The translations under genes were made by a program, and so were the position numbers. DNA of 64,000 nucleotides, from positions 205,319 through 269,318 of the forward strand of contig DIXU01000008.1 of NCBI GenBank assembly GCA_002436105.1. The letters run 5' to 3'. The first letter of the stretch is position 1; every line of letters begins with the position of its first letter. The notes beneath the pieces are model-generated. The model had not been told where the DNA came from. It made no database searches and saw only the letters and a program-made list of their open reading frames with translations. Below, in pieces: positions 35,236 to 44,120 of this stretch. Source of the DNA: Candidatus Aminicenantes bacterium UBA6072. GTDB lineage: Bacteria > Acidobacteriota > Aminicenantia > UBA2199.

Positions 35236-35278
35236 TCATCGGGGAAAAAGCCCGGACCCGGGTCCCGGCCGGCATTTT

Positions 35279-35305
35279 TTGAATTCTCCCGCTTTATGAT
35301 ATAAT
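35279..35305 (+). promoter_or_regulatory. ftsH promoter with extended -10
   Basis: TGA directly before TATAAT (35300-35305) makes an extended -10 element. A weak -35 (TTGAAT, 35279-35284) lies 15 nt upstream, or TTTTGA with 17 nt. CCCGCTTT precedes the -10. The ftsH start is at 35335. Confidence 0.65.
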
Positions 35306-35334
35306 GGGACAAATTCAAGGAAAACAAGGCAACG

Positions 35335-37212
35335 ATGAACAAAATGAAAGCTAAGCCTCCCAAGGGCCTCCTATTCTGGATCGTCTCGGTGATCGTCCTC
35401 ATCATGCTCTGGAACATGCTGAGCACCGTCTCCAGCGGCAAGACCAAGTCCCTGACCTTCTCCGAGTTCATGGACAAGGTGGAGAACGACCAGATCTCCA
35501 GCGCCCGCATCTCCGGCAACGTGATCAGCGGCGACATGAACCTGGAGGACGGCAGCACCTACACGCGCTACGAGTCCACCATTCCCGTCGATTATCCCGA
35601 TCTGATCAACCGCCTGCGCCAGCACAAGGTCAACATCGACGTGGAGAAGCTGAACAAGAACGAGTGGCTGGGCATCCTCCTCTCCTGGGCCCCCTTCGTC
35701 ATCCTCATCGTCTTCTGGGTGATGATCATGCGCCAGCAGGGCGGCAACAAGGCCTTCACCTTCGGCAAGAGCAAGGCCCGCCTGTTCACCGGCGACCGCA
35801 ACAAGTTCACCTTCAAGGACGTCGCCGGCGTCGAGGAGGCCAAGGACGAGCTGGAGGAGATCATCGAGTTCCTCAAGGAGCCCAAGAAGTTCCAGCGCCT
35901 GGGCGGCAAAATCCCCAAGGGCGTCCTGCTCATCGGCCCTCCGGGCACGGGAAAAACCCTGCTGGCCAAGGCCATCGCCGGCGAGGCCAACGTCCCCTTC
36001 TTCTCCATCTCGGGATCCGATTTCGTCGAGCTTTTCGTCGGCGTCGGCGCCTCGCGCGTGCGGGACCTGTTTGACGAAGGCAAGAAGCACGCCCCCTGCC
36101 TGATCTTCATCGACGAGATCGACGCTGTGGGCCGCCAGCGCGGCACGGGCCTGGGCGGCGGACACGACGAGCGCGAGCAGACCCTGAACCAGCTGCTGGT
36201 GGAGATGGACGGCTTCGACGCCAACGAGGGGGTGATCATCATCGCCGCCACCAACCGCCCCGACATCCTCGATTCGGCGCTGCTGCGCCCGGGGCGCTTC
36301 GACCGCCGCATCGTCGTCTCCACCCCCGACGTCAAGGGGCGCGAGGAAATCCTCAAGGTGCACACGCGCAACTCGCCGCTGGCCAAGGACGTCGACCTGC
36401 AGGTGCTGGCCCGCTCGACGCCCGGCTTCACCGGGGCCGACATCGCCAACCTGGTCAACGAGGCCGCCCTCTACGCCTCGCGCAACGGCAAGAAGGGCAT
36501 CGCCATGGAGGATTTCGAGTACGCCAAGGACAAGGTGCTGATGGGCAGCGAGCGCAAGAGCATGATCATCTCCGAGGAGGAGAAGCGCATCACCGCCTAC
36601 CACGAGGCCGGCCACGCCCTGATCGCCTCCCTGGAGAAGGAGGCCGACCCGCTGCACAAGGTGTCGATCATCCCCCGCGGCATGGCCCTGGGCGTGACCC
36701 AGCAGCTGCCGCTCAACGACAAGTACACCTACTCCAAGTCCTACCTCGACGCCCAGCTCTCGGTGCTGCTGGCGGGGCGCATCTCCGAGGAAACCTTCCT
36801 GGGCATCCTGACCACCGGCGCCGGCAACGACTTCGAGCGCGCCACATCCATCGCCCGCAAGATGGTCTGCGAGTGGGGCATGTCGGCCATGGGCCCGATG
36901 ACCTACGCCAAGAAGGAGGACATGATCTTCCTCGGCCGCGACCTGATGTCGCACAACGAGTACTCCGAGGAGACCTCGCAGCAGATCGACAAGGAGATCA
37001 AGAAGATCATCGACCAGGCCTACGCCAACTCCAAGCGCATCATCCTGGAGAACCGCGCCAAGCTGGAGGTCATCGCCAGCCAGCTGCTGGAGAAGGAATC
37101 GCTGACCTCGGACGACATCGCCGCCATCCTGGGCACGCCGAAGAAGCCCGACCGCCTGCAGGTCAAGAAGAGAAAGCCCCGCAACGGCGCGGCAGCCGAC
37201 GCAGCGAAGTAA
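35335..37212 (+). CDS. ftsH: ATP-dependent zinc metalloprotease FtsH
   Basis: A 625-aa membrane protease with the usual layout. It has TM1 (residues 11-30), a small periplasmic domain, TM2 (112-131) and an AAA module with Walker A GPPGTGKT (201-208) and Walker B LIFIDEIDAVGRQRG. The second region of homology is ATNRPDILDSALLRPGRFDR, and the zinc-protease motif is HEAGH (423-427). It degrades misassembled membrane proteins and short-lived regulators. Length and motifs are normal. It is followed without a gap by cdaA. Confidence 0.97.
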   Translation: MNKMKAKPPKGLLFWIVSVIVLIMLWNMLSTVSSGKTKSLTFSEFMDKVENDQISSARISGNVISGDMNLEDGSTYTRYESTIPVDYPDLINRLRQHKVNIDVEKLNKNEWLGILLSWAPFVILIVFWVMIMRQQGGNKAFTFGKSKARLFTGDRNKFTFKDVAGVEEAKDELEEIIEFLKEPKKFQRLGGKIPKGVLLIGPPGTGKTLLAKAIAGEANVPFFSISGSDFVELFVGVGASRVRDLFDEGKKHAPCLIFIDEIDAVGRQRGTGLGGGHDEREQTLNQLLVEMDGFDANEGVIIIAATNRPDILDSALLRPGRFDRRIVVSTPDVKGREEILKVHTRNSPLAKDVDLQVLARSTPGFTGADIANLVNEAALYASRNGKKGIAMEDFEYAKDKVLMGSERKSMIISEEEKRITAYHEAGHALIASLEKEADPLHKVSIIPRGMALGVTQQLPLNDKYTYSKSYLDAQLSVLLAGRISEETFLGILTTGAGNDFERATSIARKMVCEWGMSAMGPMTYAKKEDMIFLGRDLMSHNEYSEETSQQIDKEIKKIIDQAYANSKRIILENRAKLEVIASQLLEKESLTSDDIAAILGTPKKPDRLQVKKRKPRNGAAADAAK

Positions 37213-37971
37213 ATGGTCGTCGAGGACATTCTCAGCGCCTTCGCCAGGATCACCCTCAAGGACATCCTGGACATCTTCCTGCTCTTCCTGCTTTTTTACT
37301 ACATCCTGCTGCTGATCAAGGGCACCAAGTCCTACCAGATGGCGCTGGGCCTGATGCTGATCGGATTCTTCGCCCTCTTCTCCAGCCTGCTCGGGCTGAC
37401 CGCCTTTTCCTATATCCTGAACAATTTCTTCACCTACCTGGTGTTCGCCATCATCGTCCTCTTCCAGGGCGAGTTCCGCAAGATACTGGCCGAGATCGGC
37501 GGCAAGCTCAAGACCAAGTTCATCCCCGCCGACATCTCGCGCATCCGCGACGAGATCGTCAACGCCGCCGTCGCCATGTCCCTGGGCAAGATCGGCGCCC
37601 TGATCGCCATCGAGCGCGAGATCAAGCTCAAATCCTACATCGACAAGCATATCCGCATCGACGCCCTGGTCTCCAAGGACATGCTGCTGACCATCTTTTC
37701 GCCCAACACCCCCCTGCACGACGGGGCGGTGATCATCTCGGCGGGACGCATCGCCGCCGCCAACTGTTTCTTCCCCTATCCGCCGCTGCTCGAGCTGACG
37801 CCCGCCGGCGGCCGGCACCTGGCGGCCATCGGCATCAGCCAGGAGACCGACTGCGTGGCCGTCGTCGTCTCGGAGCAGACCGGCAAGATCTCCCTGGCGG
37901 TCAAGGGGGAGCTGATCCGCGGCCTGGACCGCGAGGGGTTGAAGAACCGGCTGAAATTCCTGAAGGTATGA
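37213..37971 (+). CDS. cdaA: diadenylate cyclase CdaA (c-di-AMP synthase)
   Basis: A 252-aa protein with three N-terminal membrane segments (about residues 17-35, 42-62, 68-84) and a DAC domain. PLHDGAVII (DGA at 170-172) is the ATP-binding motif. The second motif, usually R-H-R, reads GGRHLAAIGISQETD (RHL at 201-203), so its last arginine is replaced by leucine. It starts at the base after the ftsH stop and is followed by cdaR and glmM, the conserved trio in which CdaR and GlmM control CdaA activity. The reaction is 2 ATP to c-di-AMP; the substitution makes activity worth testing. Confidence 0.92.
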   Translation: MVVEDILSAFARITLKDILDIFLLFLLFYYILLLIKGTKSYQMALGLMLIGFFALFSSLLGLTAFSYILNNFFTYLVFAIIVLFQGEFRKILAEIGGKLKTKFIPADISRIRDEIVNAAVAMSLGKIGALIAIEREIKLKSYIDKHIRIDALVSKDMLLTIFSPNTPLHDGAVIISAGRIAAANCFFPYPPLLELTPAGGRHLAAIGISQETDCVAVVVSEQTGKISLAVKGELIRGLDREGLKNRLKFLKV

Positions 37972-37972
37972 C

Positions 37973-38647
37973 ATGGCCGAGAAACTGAAAAAGCTTTTTT
38001 TCAACAACTGGGGACTCAAGGCCAGCGCCCTGGTCCTGGCCCTGCTGGTCTGGGCGGTCATCAGCGGCCGCGAGGGCGCTTATTCGGAAAAATCGCTGAA
38101 GATCCCGGTGGAGGTCATCAACGTTTCGGAGAACATCGAGGTGGTCAACCTGCGCCCGGAAGAGGTCACCGTATCGCTGAAGGGAGCGTCCAAGTTCGTG
38201 GCCGCCGTCAGCCCCGAAAGCCATCCCATCCGGATCGACCTGATGAACATCAAGGAAAGCAGCAAGCTGAACTACTTCGCCGAGGACTACCTGGAGATCG
38301 CCGAGGGCGTGCAGGTCGTCTCCATCCACCCGAAGATGATCGAGGTCTTCGTCGAGGAGTTCGCCACGCGCGAGCTGCCGGTCAAGATCCGCTTCCGCGG
38401 CCACCTGGCCCCGCTGCTGCGCCTGAAGTCGGCCCGGGTCGTCCCCGACCGCGTCGTCGTCATGGGCTACAAGTCGCAGGTCAGCGACATCGACGCCGTC
38501 TGGACCGAGGAGGTCGACCTGGACGGGGTCAAGGCCAGCCTGAACCGCCGGCTGGACCTGAAGCGGACGCCCGACATCCTCAAGTTCCGCGACCATCGCG
38601 ACGTGGAGCTGCAGCTGGAGATCGAGGACCGCGGCCAGAAAAAATGA
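37973..38647 (+). CDS. cdaR: YbbR-domain protein CdaR
   Basis: A 224-aa protein with one N-terminal membrane anchor (LKASALVLALLVWAVIS) followed by beta-rich YbbR repeats outside the membrane: EKSLKIPVEVINVSENIEVV, EEVTVSLKGASKFV, IEVFVEEFATRELPVKIRF and GYKSQVSDIDAVWTEEVDL. CdaR binds and modulates CdaA. Two to three repeats are visible, fewer than in long homologues. It overlaps glmM by 4 nt. Confidence 0.88.
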   Translation: MAEKLKKLFFNNWGLKASALVLALLVWAVISGREGAYSEKSLKIPVEVINVSENIEVVNLRPEEVTVSLKGASKFVAAVSPESHPIRIDLMNIKESSKLNYFAEDYLEIAEGVQVVSIHPKMIEVFVEEFATRELPVKIRFRGHLAPLLRLKSARVVPDRVVVMGYKSQVSDIDAVWTEEVDLDGVKASLNRRLDLKRTPDILKFRDHRDVELQLEIEDRGQKK

Positions 38648-39966
38648 TGGACCCGCTCTTCGGCACCGACGGCATCCGCTCCAGGGCCGGCGCCTATCCC
38701 CTGGATGAGCCGTCGCTGCTCCGGCTGGGCGCGGTCATCGCTTCGCTTTCGCCGCGCCCGCGCGTACTCTTCGGCCGCGACACGCGGGAGTCGGGTCCGG
38801 CCATCGAAGCGCAATTGCGGCGCGGCCTGGGCCGCCGGGCCCGCGTATTCAGCGCCGGCGTCCTGCCCACCCCGGGCCTGGCCTTCCTGACCCGTGAATC
38901 CGCCTGCGATTTCGGGATCATGATCTCGGCTTCGCACAACGCCTACACCGACAACGGCATCAAGGTCTTCGATCGCCGGGGCGAGAAGCTCCCGGCGACG
39001 CTTGAGAAACGCATCAGCCGCGAGTTTCTCTCCTCCAGGAAGCGGGGCCCGGCCGCCGCGGCGCCGCCCCCGACGCACCTGGAGCCCCGCGCCTACGAGA
39101 GTTTCCTGCTGGGCGAGGGCGCCGGCCTGGAGAACGGCGGCTGCCGCCTGGCCGTTGATTGCGCCAACGGCGCCGCCTCATCCCTGGCGCCGGACCTGTT
39201 CCGCCGCCTGGGGCTGAACGCCGCCGTTGCCCACGCCAGGCCCGACGGCCGCAACATCAACGCCGGCTGCGGGTCAACGCAGCCCGCCGCCCTGCAGAAG
39301 CTGGTGGCGAAGCACCGCGCCATGCTCGGCCTGGCCTTTGACGGCGACGCCGACCGCGTCATCTTCTGCGACCACCGCGGGCGGCTGCTGGAGGGAGACC
39401 ACACCCTGTTCCTGCTCGCCCGCTACCTGCGCGAAACCGAGCCGCGCTTCAACCGCGTCGTGGTGGGCACCGTGATGGGCAACCTGGGGCTGGAGCGGGC
39501 GCTGCGGCGGGCGGGCATCGCCTTCCTGCGCTCCGACGTCGGCGACAAGCACGTCCTGCGGCTGATGAGGAAGAGCGGCGCCATCCTGGGCGGCGAGCCG
39601 TCGGGGCACGTCATCCTGCGCCATCGCCAGAGCAGCGGCGACGGCCTGCTGACCGCCCTGTACTTCATGAAGGCCCTGCGTCATTTCGCCTGGGACGCCG
39701 CTGAATTGGGCGAGCGTCTCAGCCTGTTCCCCCAGCGCACGCTCAGCATCCGCGTCGGCCGCAAGCCGGACCTGCGGCGCTGGCCGGCGTTCGCGCGCCA
39801 AGCCGCCTGTTTCGCAAGCCGGCACGGCCGGCGGGCGCGGCTGCTGGCCCGCTACTCGGGAACCGAGCCCAAGCTGCGCATCATGATCGAGGCCCGCGAC
39901 CCGGAGATCATCGACCGCACCATGCCCGTTTTCCAGAGCCTGGTGGAAAATGAGATCGGAGAATAA
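38644..39966 (+). CDS. glmM: phosphoglucosamine mutase GlmM
   Basis: A 440-aa alpha-D-phosphohexomutase. It has the N-terminal FGTDGIRSRAG, the active-site serine in MISASHNAYTDNGIK (Ser97), the metal loop GLAFDGDADR, the sugar-binding GGEPSGHVI and the C-terminal phosphate-binding RYSGTEPKLRIMIE. It converts glucosamine-6-phosphate to glucosamine-1-phosphate for UDP-GlcNAc, feeding peptidoglycan and surface glycans. It overlaps cdaR (ATGA). Two ATG codons are adjacent, so the start may be one codon later. Confidence 0.95.
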   Translation: MMDPLFGTDGIRSRAGAYPLDEPSLLRLGAVIASLSPRPRVLFGRDTRESGPAIEAQLRRGLGRRARVFSAGVLPTPGLAFLTRESACDFGIMISASHNAYTDNGIKVFDRRGEKLPATLEKRISREFLSSRKRGPAAAAPPPTHLEPRAYESFLLGEGAGLENGGCRLAVDCANGAASSLAPDLFRRLGLNAAVAHARPDGRNINAGCGSTQPAALQKLVAKHRAMLGLAFDGDADRVIFCDHRGRLLEGDHTLFLLARYLRETEPRFNRVVVGTVMGNLGLERALRRAGIAFLRSDVGDKHVLRLMRKSGAILGGEPSGHVILRHRQSSGDGLLTALYFMKALRHFAWDAAELGERLSLFPQRTLSIRVGRKPDLRRWPAFARQAACFASRHGRRARLLARYSGTEPKLRIMIEARDPEIIDRTMPVFQSLVENEIGE

Positions 39967-39967
39967 C

Positions 39968-40681
39968 ATGAAACTCAGCGTCAACATCGACCACATCGCC
40001 ACCATCCGCCAGGCGCGGATGGCCAGCGAGCCGGACCCGGTCTACGCGGCGGCGCTCGCCGAAATGGGCGGCGCCGACGGCATCACGGTTCATTTGCGCC
40101 AGGACCGCCGCCATATCCAGGAGCGGGACGTCGAGATCCTGCGCCGGGTGATCAAGACCAAGCTGAACATGGAGATGGCCGCTTCCATGGAAATGGTCAA
40201 GATCGCCCTCAAGTACAAGCCCGACGTCTGCACCCTGGTGCCGGAAGGCAAGGACGAGGTCACCACCAGCGGCGGCCTGGACATCGTCATGTTCGCCGAC
40301 AAGGTGCAGGAGGTGGCGGGCAACCTGATGGCCGCCGGCATCGGCGTTTCGCTTTTCATCGACCCGGGCGTCGAGCAGGTCAAGGCCTGCCACCGCCTGG
40401 GCATCCGCATCGTCGAGCTCAATACCGGCGACTACGCCGTCAACTCCGGCAACAGCTACGCCCGGCTGGAGCTGGACAAGATCACCAAGGCGGTGAACTA
40501 CGCCAGGAAGCTCGGCTTCACGGTTCTGGCCGGCCACGGCCTGACCTACCAGAACGTCCGCCCCATCGCGGCCATGAGCGAGATCGAGGAGCTGAACATC
40601 GGCCATTCCATCGTGGCCAACGCCGCCTTCGTCGGCATGAAGGAGGCGGTGGCGCGCATGAAGGAGCTGCTCGTTTGCTGA
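39968..40681 (+). CDS. pdxJ: pyridoxine 5'-phosphate synthase PdxJ
   Basis: A 237-aa TIM-barrel enzyme starting MKLSVNIDHIATIRQAR at the ATG at 39968, one base after the glmM stop. GGADGITVHLRQDRRHIQERD, TLVPEGKDEVTTSGGLD, VSLFIDPGVEQV, NTGDYA and GHGLTYQN are the family motifs. It condenses 1-deoxyxylulose-5-phosphate with 3-amino-2-oxopropyl phosphate in the last step of pyridoxine phosphate synthesis. The PLP product is needed by the two Kbl enzymes nearby. Confidence 0.95.
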   Translation: MKLSVNIDHIATIRQARMASEPDPVYAAALAEMGGADGITVHLRQDRRHIQERDVEILRRVIKTKLNMEMAASMEMVKIALKYKPDVCTLVPEGKDEVTTSGGLDIVMFADKVQEVAGNLMAAGIGVSLFIDPGVEQVKACHRLGIRIVELNTGDYAVNSGNSYARLELDKITKAVNYARKLGFTVLAGHGLTYQNVRPIAAMSEIEELNIGHSIVANAAFVGMKEAVARMKELLVC

Positions 40682-42351
40682 AGAAGACCGGCAAGGCCCT
40701 GGTTTTCCTGGCGGCGGCCGGCCTGGCTGTCGTCGCTTTCAACGGGCTCACTTTCCAGCAGCGCGTCAACAACCGCCCGCTGCCCTCCCTATGCAAAAAG
40801 GGCGTTTTCCACATGCACTCGGATTTTTCCGACGGCCTGGGCACGGTGGCGGAGATCTGTCGCGCCGCCTCCGCCCAGAACCTGGATTTCGTCATCCTGA
40901 CCGACCACGGCCGCCCCAACCGCGAATCGTCCGCCGCCACCTCCTGGAGGGACGGCACGCTGCTGATCGGCGCATCGGAATTCTCGCTGCACGCCGGCCA
41001 CATGGCCGCCGCCGGCTACCGCGTCCGCGATTACGAATTCCCCCCCGAGGCGCAGGAGGCCATCCGCGAAGTGGAGAACGACGGCGGCGTGACCTTCATC
41101 TCCCACCCCCTGGACGGCCGCATCCCCTGGACCGACTGGCAGGCGCGCGGCTTCACCGGCATCGAGATCATCAGCCTGTACCAGATGGCCAAGAAGAACA
41201 TCCTGTACGGCCTGACCCTTTTCCCGCTGCAGTACCTGCTGAGCCCGGACTATGCCCTGACCGCCTTCATCTCCTACCCGAAAAAGGAACTGGAGATTTG
41301 GGACCGCTTCAACCGCGAGGGAAAATATTTCGCCATCTACGCCCTGGATTCCCATGCCAAGCTCGCGCTCAGCGACAAGGTCCAATTCCGCTTCCCGTCC
41401 TACGGAGCGACATTCAAGATCCTGCGCGTCTACGTCCAGGTCGACCGCGAGCTGGACCGGGACGCGGCGACGGCGGCCGCGACCGTCATCGCCGCCCTGC
41501 GCCGCGGCAGTTTCTTCAATGCCGTTGAATCGCTGGCCGCGGCCAACGGCTTTGAATTCCACTACCTGGAAAACGACGGCCGACGGGTGGATATGGGAGG
41601 AGAGGCGGAGCGTACCGGCGGCGAGCTGGTCCTGCGGCTGCCGTTCCCATTCGCCGTCGACGTCCGCGTCCTGAAGGACGGGAGCCTGTTCCGCCTCATC
41701 GAGGACCGCCTGGGACAGGAAGTCCGGATCGGCGTCAGCGAGCCGGGCGTCTATCGCTGCGAGGTCTTTCTCCATTCCGGCCGCCTCAAGCGCCTGCCCT
41801 GGATCCTGGCCAATCCCATCTTCGTGGCCCGCCCGGCGCCGACGCCCCCCCCGGTCCCGGTCCCGACGCCGCGGACGGTGCTGAATCCCGCCGGCCCGTA
41901 CTTCCAGGTGGAGAAGAACGACCGCTCGCGCGGCGAGGCGGCGGCAGCGACCGGGGAAGACGGCCGGCCCTTCACCCGCCTGCGCTTCGAGCTGCGCAGG
42001 GAATCGCCGGCGCTGGTCGACTACTGGGTCTCCCTGGCCCGCCGGCAGGAACTCGACTTTTCCCCCTATCGGGGCTTCGTGTTCGAGGCCCGGGGCAGCC
42101 GGGCCATGCGCTTCTGGCTTCAGTTCCGCACCGGCGCCGGGAAAGAGGAATCGGCATTCCAGCATTCGTTCCGCGTCGACGAAGAGTGGCGGCCGCTGTT
42201 CATCCCCTTCGACCGCTTCCACCGTCTCTACGGTGCCGGTTCCGCATCCGACCGGACCCGGGTGAACTCTTTCTTCATCCTGATCGACAACGGCAATTCC
42301 TTCGACGGAGCCCGGGGCGAGCTGGAGCTCAGGCCCATAGGGCTGTACTGA
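40675..42351 (+). CDS. membrane-anchored PHP-domain protein
   Basis: A 558-aa protein starting at a TTG that overlaps the pdxJ stop. It has an N-terminal anchor (ALVFLAAAGLAVVAF) and a PHP phosphoesterase domain: GVFHMHSDFSDG (metal ligands H-x-H), FVILTDHGRPN, FISHPLDGR, and YALDSHAKLALS. A Pro-rich linker near residue 385 leads to a C-terminal beta-rich domain of about 160 residues resembling a carbohydrate-binding fold (FVFEARGSRAMRFWLQFRT). PHP proteins hydrolyse phosphoesters; the substrate here is unknown, and it probably works outside the cytoplasm. Confidence 0.82.
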   Translation: MLKKTGKALVFLAAAGLAVVAFNGLTFQQRVNNRPLPSLCKKGVFHMHSDFSDGLGTVAEICRAASAQNLDFVILTDHGRPNRESSAATSWRDGTLLIGASEFSLHAGHMAAAGYRVRDYEFPPEAQEAIREVENDGGVTFISHPLDGRIPWTDWQARGFTGIEIISLYQMAKKNILYGLTLFPLQYLLSPDYALTAFISYPKKELEIWDRFNREGKYFAIYALDSHAKLALSDKVQFRFPSYGATFKILRVYVQVDRELDRDAATAAATVIAALRRGSFFNAVESLAAANGFEFHYLENDGRRVDMGGEAERTGGELVLRLPFPFAVDVRVLKDGSLFRLIEDRLGQEVRIGVSEPGVYRCEVFLHSGRLKRLPWILANPIFVARPAPTPPPVPVPTPRTVLNPAGPYFQVEKNDRSRGEAAAATGEDGRPFTRLRFELRRESPALVDYWVSLARRQELDFSPYRGFVFEARGSRAMRFWLQFRTGAGKEESAFQHSFRVDEEWRPLFIPFDRFHRLYGAGSASDRTRVNSFFILIDNGNSFDGARGELELRPIGLY

Positions 42352-42391
42352 AAAGGCCATTACTCGGTCTGCGACAGGAAATGAAAGTAAT

Positions 42392-42665
42392 CGGTTTACG
42401 GTAGACGGTTTACGGTTTACGGGAAGACAAAGATGTAATAGTAAGACTAAAATTCCAAGCACCAAATTCCAAATCCCAAATAAATTCCAAATTCAAAATC
42501 CGAATGACCAAAACGAAGACAAATTGCCGAACTTGCCTTGGTTTTTGTTTTGGAAATTGGAATTTGGAATTTGGTGCTTGTTTGGGATTTGGAATTTGTG
42601 ATTTGTAATTTAAGTCTTCGTATGGCCTCTGTTCTTACCGTCCACCGTCCACCGTAGACCGTCAA
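42392..42665. repeat. AT-rich imperfect inverted-repeat element
   Basis: The 451-nt gap holds a low-complexity element quite unlike its GC-rich surroundings. CAAGCACCAAATTCC at 42456-42470 is an exact 15-bp inverted copy of 42566-42580, inside longer runs of CAAATTCCAAATCCC and its complement. Outside them, GGTTTACGGTAGACGG (42394 on) and CCACCGTAGACCGTC (42649 on) form a second imperfect inverted pair. The whole could fold as one long hairpin. It has the look of a non-autonomous, MITE-like intergenic element. No gene is in it. Confidence 0.75.
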
Positions 42666-42739
42666 CCGATTTCAACTACTAACAGTCATCGTCTAACGTC
42701 TGACGTCTTCTGAATTCTTCCCGCCCCCATGCCCGCAAT

Positions 42740-42768
42740 TGACTCGCAGGCGATCTTTTGTTACAGTG
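42740..42768 (+). promoter_or_regulatory. promoter of the lysine-catabolic genes
   Basis: TTGACT (42740-42745), 17-nt spacer, TACAGT (42763-42768). Transcription would start near 42775, just after the inverted-repeat element, and the ribosome site AGAGGAAA precedes the ATG at 42803. Confidence 0.7.
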
Positions 42769-42802
42769 TGGGCTACGCCACGAAACCACCCAGAGGAAAA
42801 TC

Positions 42803-44107
42803 ATGGAAAAAATCATCGGGATCCGCAGGGAAGACAAGAACCAATGGGAGCGGCGCGTGCCGCTGGTTCCCGATGACGTGCGCTGGCTGCGCGAGACGCA
42901 CGGCATCCGCACCCTGGTCCAGCCATCCCCCATCCGCGCCTTCGCCGACGACGAGTACCGCCGCGCCGGCGCCGAGCTGAGCGAGGACCTGGACCGCGCC
43001 GGCACGGTGTTCGCCGTCAAGGAGATCCCGGCCGCCCTCTTCCGCGAGGGCAAGACCTACGTGTTCTTCTCGCACACCATCAAGGGGCAGGCCTACAACA
43101 TGGCCATGCTGCGCACCATGATCGAGCGCCGCTGCAGCCTGGTGGACTACGAGCGCGTGCTCGACGAGGACAACCGGCGGCTGATCTTCTTCGGCCGCTA
43201 CGCCGGGCTGGCCGGCATGCTCGACACCCTGCACGGCTACGGATTGAAGCTGCGCGCCCGGGGCATCGACAGCCCCTTCGCCCGCATCCGCCAGGCCTAC
43301 CAGTACGCCTCGCTGGCCGAGGCCCGGGCCGGGGTCGAAGCCGTCGGCGCCGAGATCGACGAGAAGGGCTTCCCCGAGGAGCTGTGCCCGCTGGTGGTCG
43401 GCTTCGCCGGCTACGGCAACGTCTCGCGCGGCGCCCAGGAGATCTTCGACCTGCTGCCGCACAAGGTCCTGTCGGCCGAAGCGCTGGTCGAGATGATCGA
43501 CAACTTCTCCTCCGACAACCTGAACCTGGTCAAGGTGGTCTTCAGCGAGGACGACCTGGTGCGCCCGCTGCAGGGCGCCTTCGAGCTGCAGGACTATTAC
43601 GCCCACCCCGAAAAGTACGAGAGCAAGTTCGAGAATTACCTGCCCCTGCTCGCCATCCTGGTCAATTGCATCTACTGGACGGAAAAGTACCCGCGCCTGG
43701 TGACCAGGGAGTACCTGAAACAGCGCACCATCCTCGAATCCACCCCGCGCCTGCAGGTGATCGGCGACATCTCCTGCGACATCGACGGCTCGATCGAGAT
43801 CACCCACAAGGCCACCCAGCCCGACCAGGCTTTCTACACCTACTTCGCGGCGGAAGACCGCTTCGAAGACGGCGTGCAGGCGCTGGGGACGACGGTCATG
43901 GCCGTGGACAACCTGCCCTGCGAGTTCCCGCGCGAATCGTCGCTCGAGTTCTCGCGGGTGCTGCGCGACTTCGTCCCGGCGGTCGCAGCCGCCGACTTCA
44001 GCCGGCCAGCCGCCGGCCTGGAACTGCCCTACCCCATCCGCAAGGCGCTGCTGCTGCACCGCGGGGAGTTCGCGCCGGAATACGGCTACATGAAAAAATT
44101 CGTTTAA
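42803..44107 (+). CDS. lysine-ketoglutarate reductase-type saccharopine dehydrogenase (AlaDH/PNT fold)
   Basis: A 434-aa protein; the ATG at 42803 has AGAGGAAA upstream. EKIIGIRREDKNQWERRVPL is the AlaDH/PNT N-terminal signature shared with the LKR half of animal/plant AASS. TVFAVKEIPAALFREGKTY, FFSHTIKGQAYNM, YAGLAGMLDTLHGYG and VVGFAGYGNVSRGAQEI (the nucleotide-binding turn) match that half. It should join lysine and 2-oxoglutarate to saccharopine with NAD(P)H. The next gene is the dehydrogenase half, so the two-domain eukaryotic enzyme is present here as two adjacent genes. Confidence 0.87.
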   Translation: MEKIIGIRREDKNQWERRVPLVPDDVRWLRETHGIRTLVQPSPIRAFADDEYRRAGAELSEDLDRAGTVFAVKEIPAALFREGKTYVFFSHTIKGQAYNMAMLRTMIERRCSLVDYERVLDEDNRRLIFFGRYAGLAGMLDTLHGYGLKLRARGIDSPFARIRQAYQYASLAEARAGVEAVGAEIDEKGFPEELCPLVVGFAGYGNVSRGAQEIFDLLPHKVLSAEALVEMIDNFSSDNLNLVKVVFSEDDLVRPLQGAFELQDYYAHPEKYESKFENYLPLLAILVNCIYWTEKYPRLVTREYLKQRTILESTPRLQVIGDISCDIDGSIEITHKATQPDQAFYTYFAAEDRFEDGVQALGTTVMAVDNLPCEFPRESSLEFSRVLRDFVPAVAAADFSRPAAGLELPYPIRKALLLHRGEFAPEYGYMKKFV

Positions 44108-44120
44108 CAGGAGGAAGGCA

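Noticed and set aside
35236..35280. Possible intrinsic terminator (GGACCCGGGTCC followed by ATTTTTT)
   Set aside because: The stem is imperfect, five bases separate it from the T-run, and the T-run overlaps the ftsH -35 region.
35371..38061. 896-aa minus-strand ORF opposite ftsH and cdaA
   Set aside because: Shadow of ftsH/cdaA/cdaR; low-complexity Gly/Asp/Leu/Val composition and no domain.
42447..42665. 72-aa minus-strand ORF with repeated FxFGIxxFGIWxLEF-like pattern
   Set aside because: It is the translation of the AT-rich inverted repeat; low complexity, no ribosome site, typical spurious ORF of such elements.
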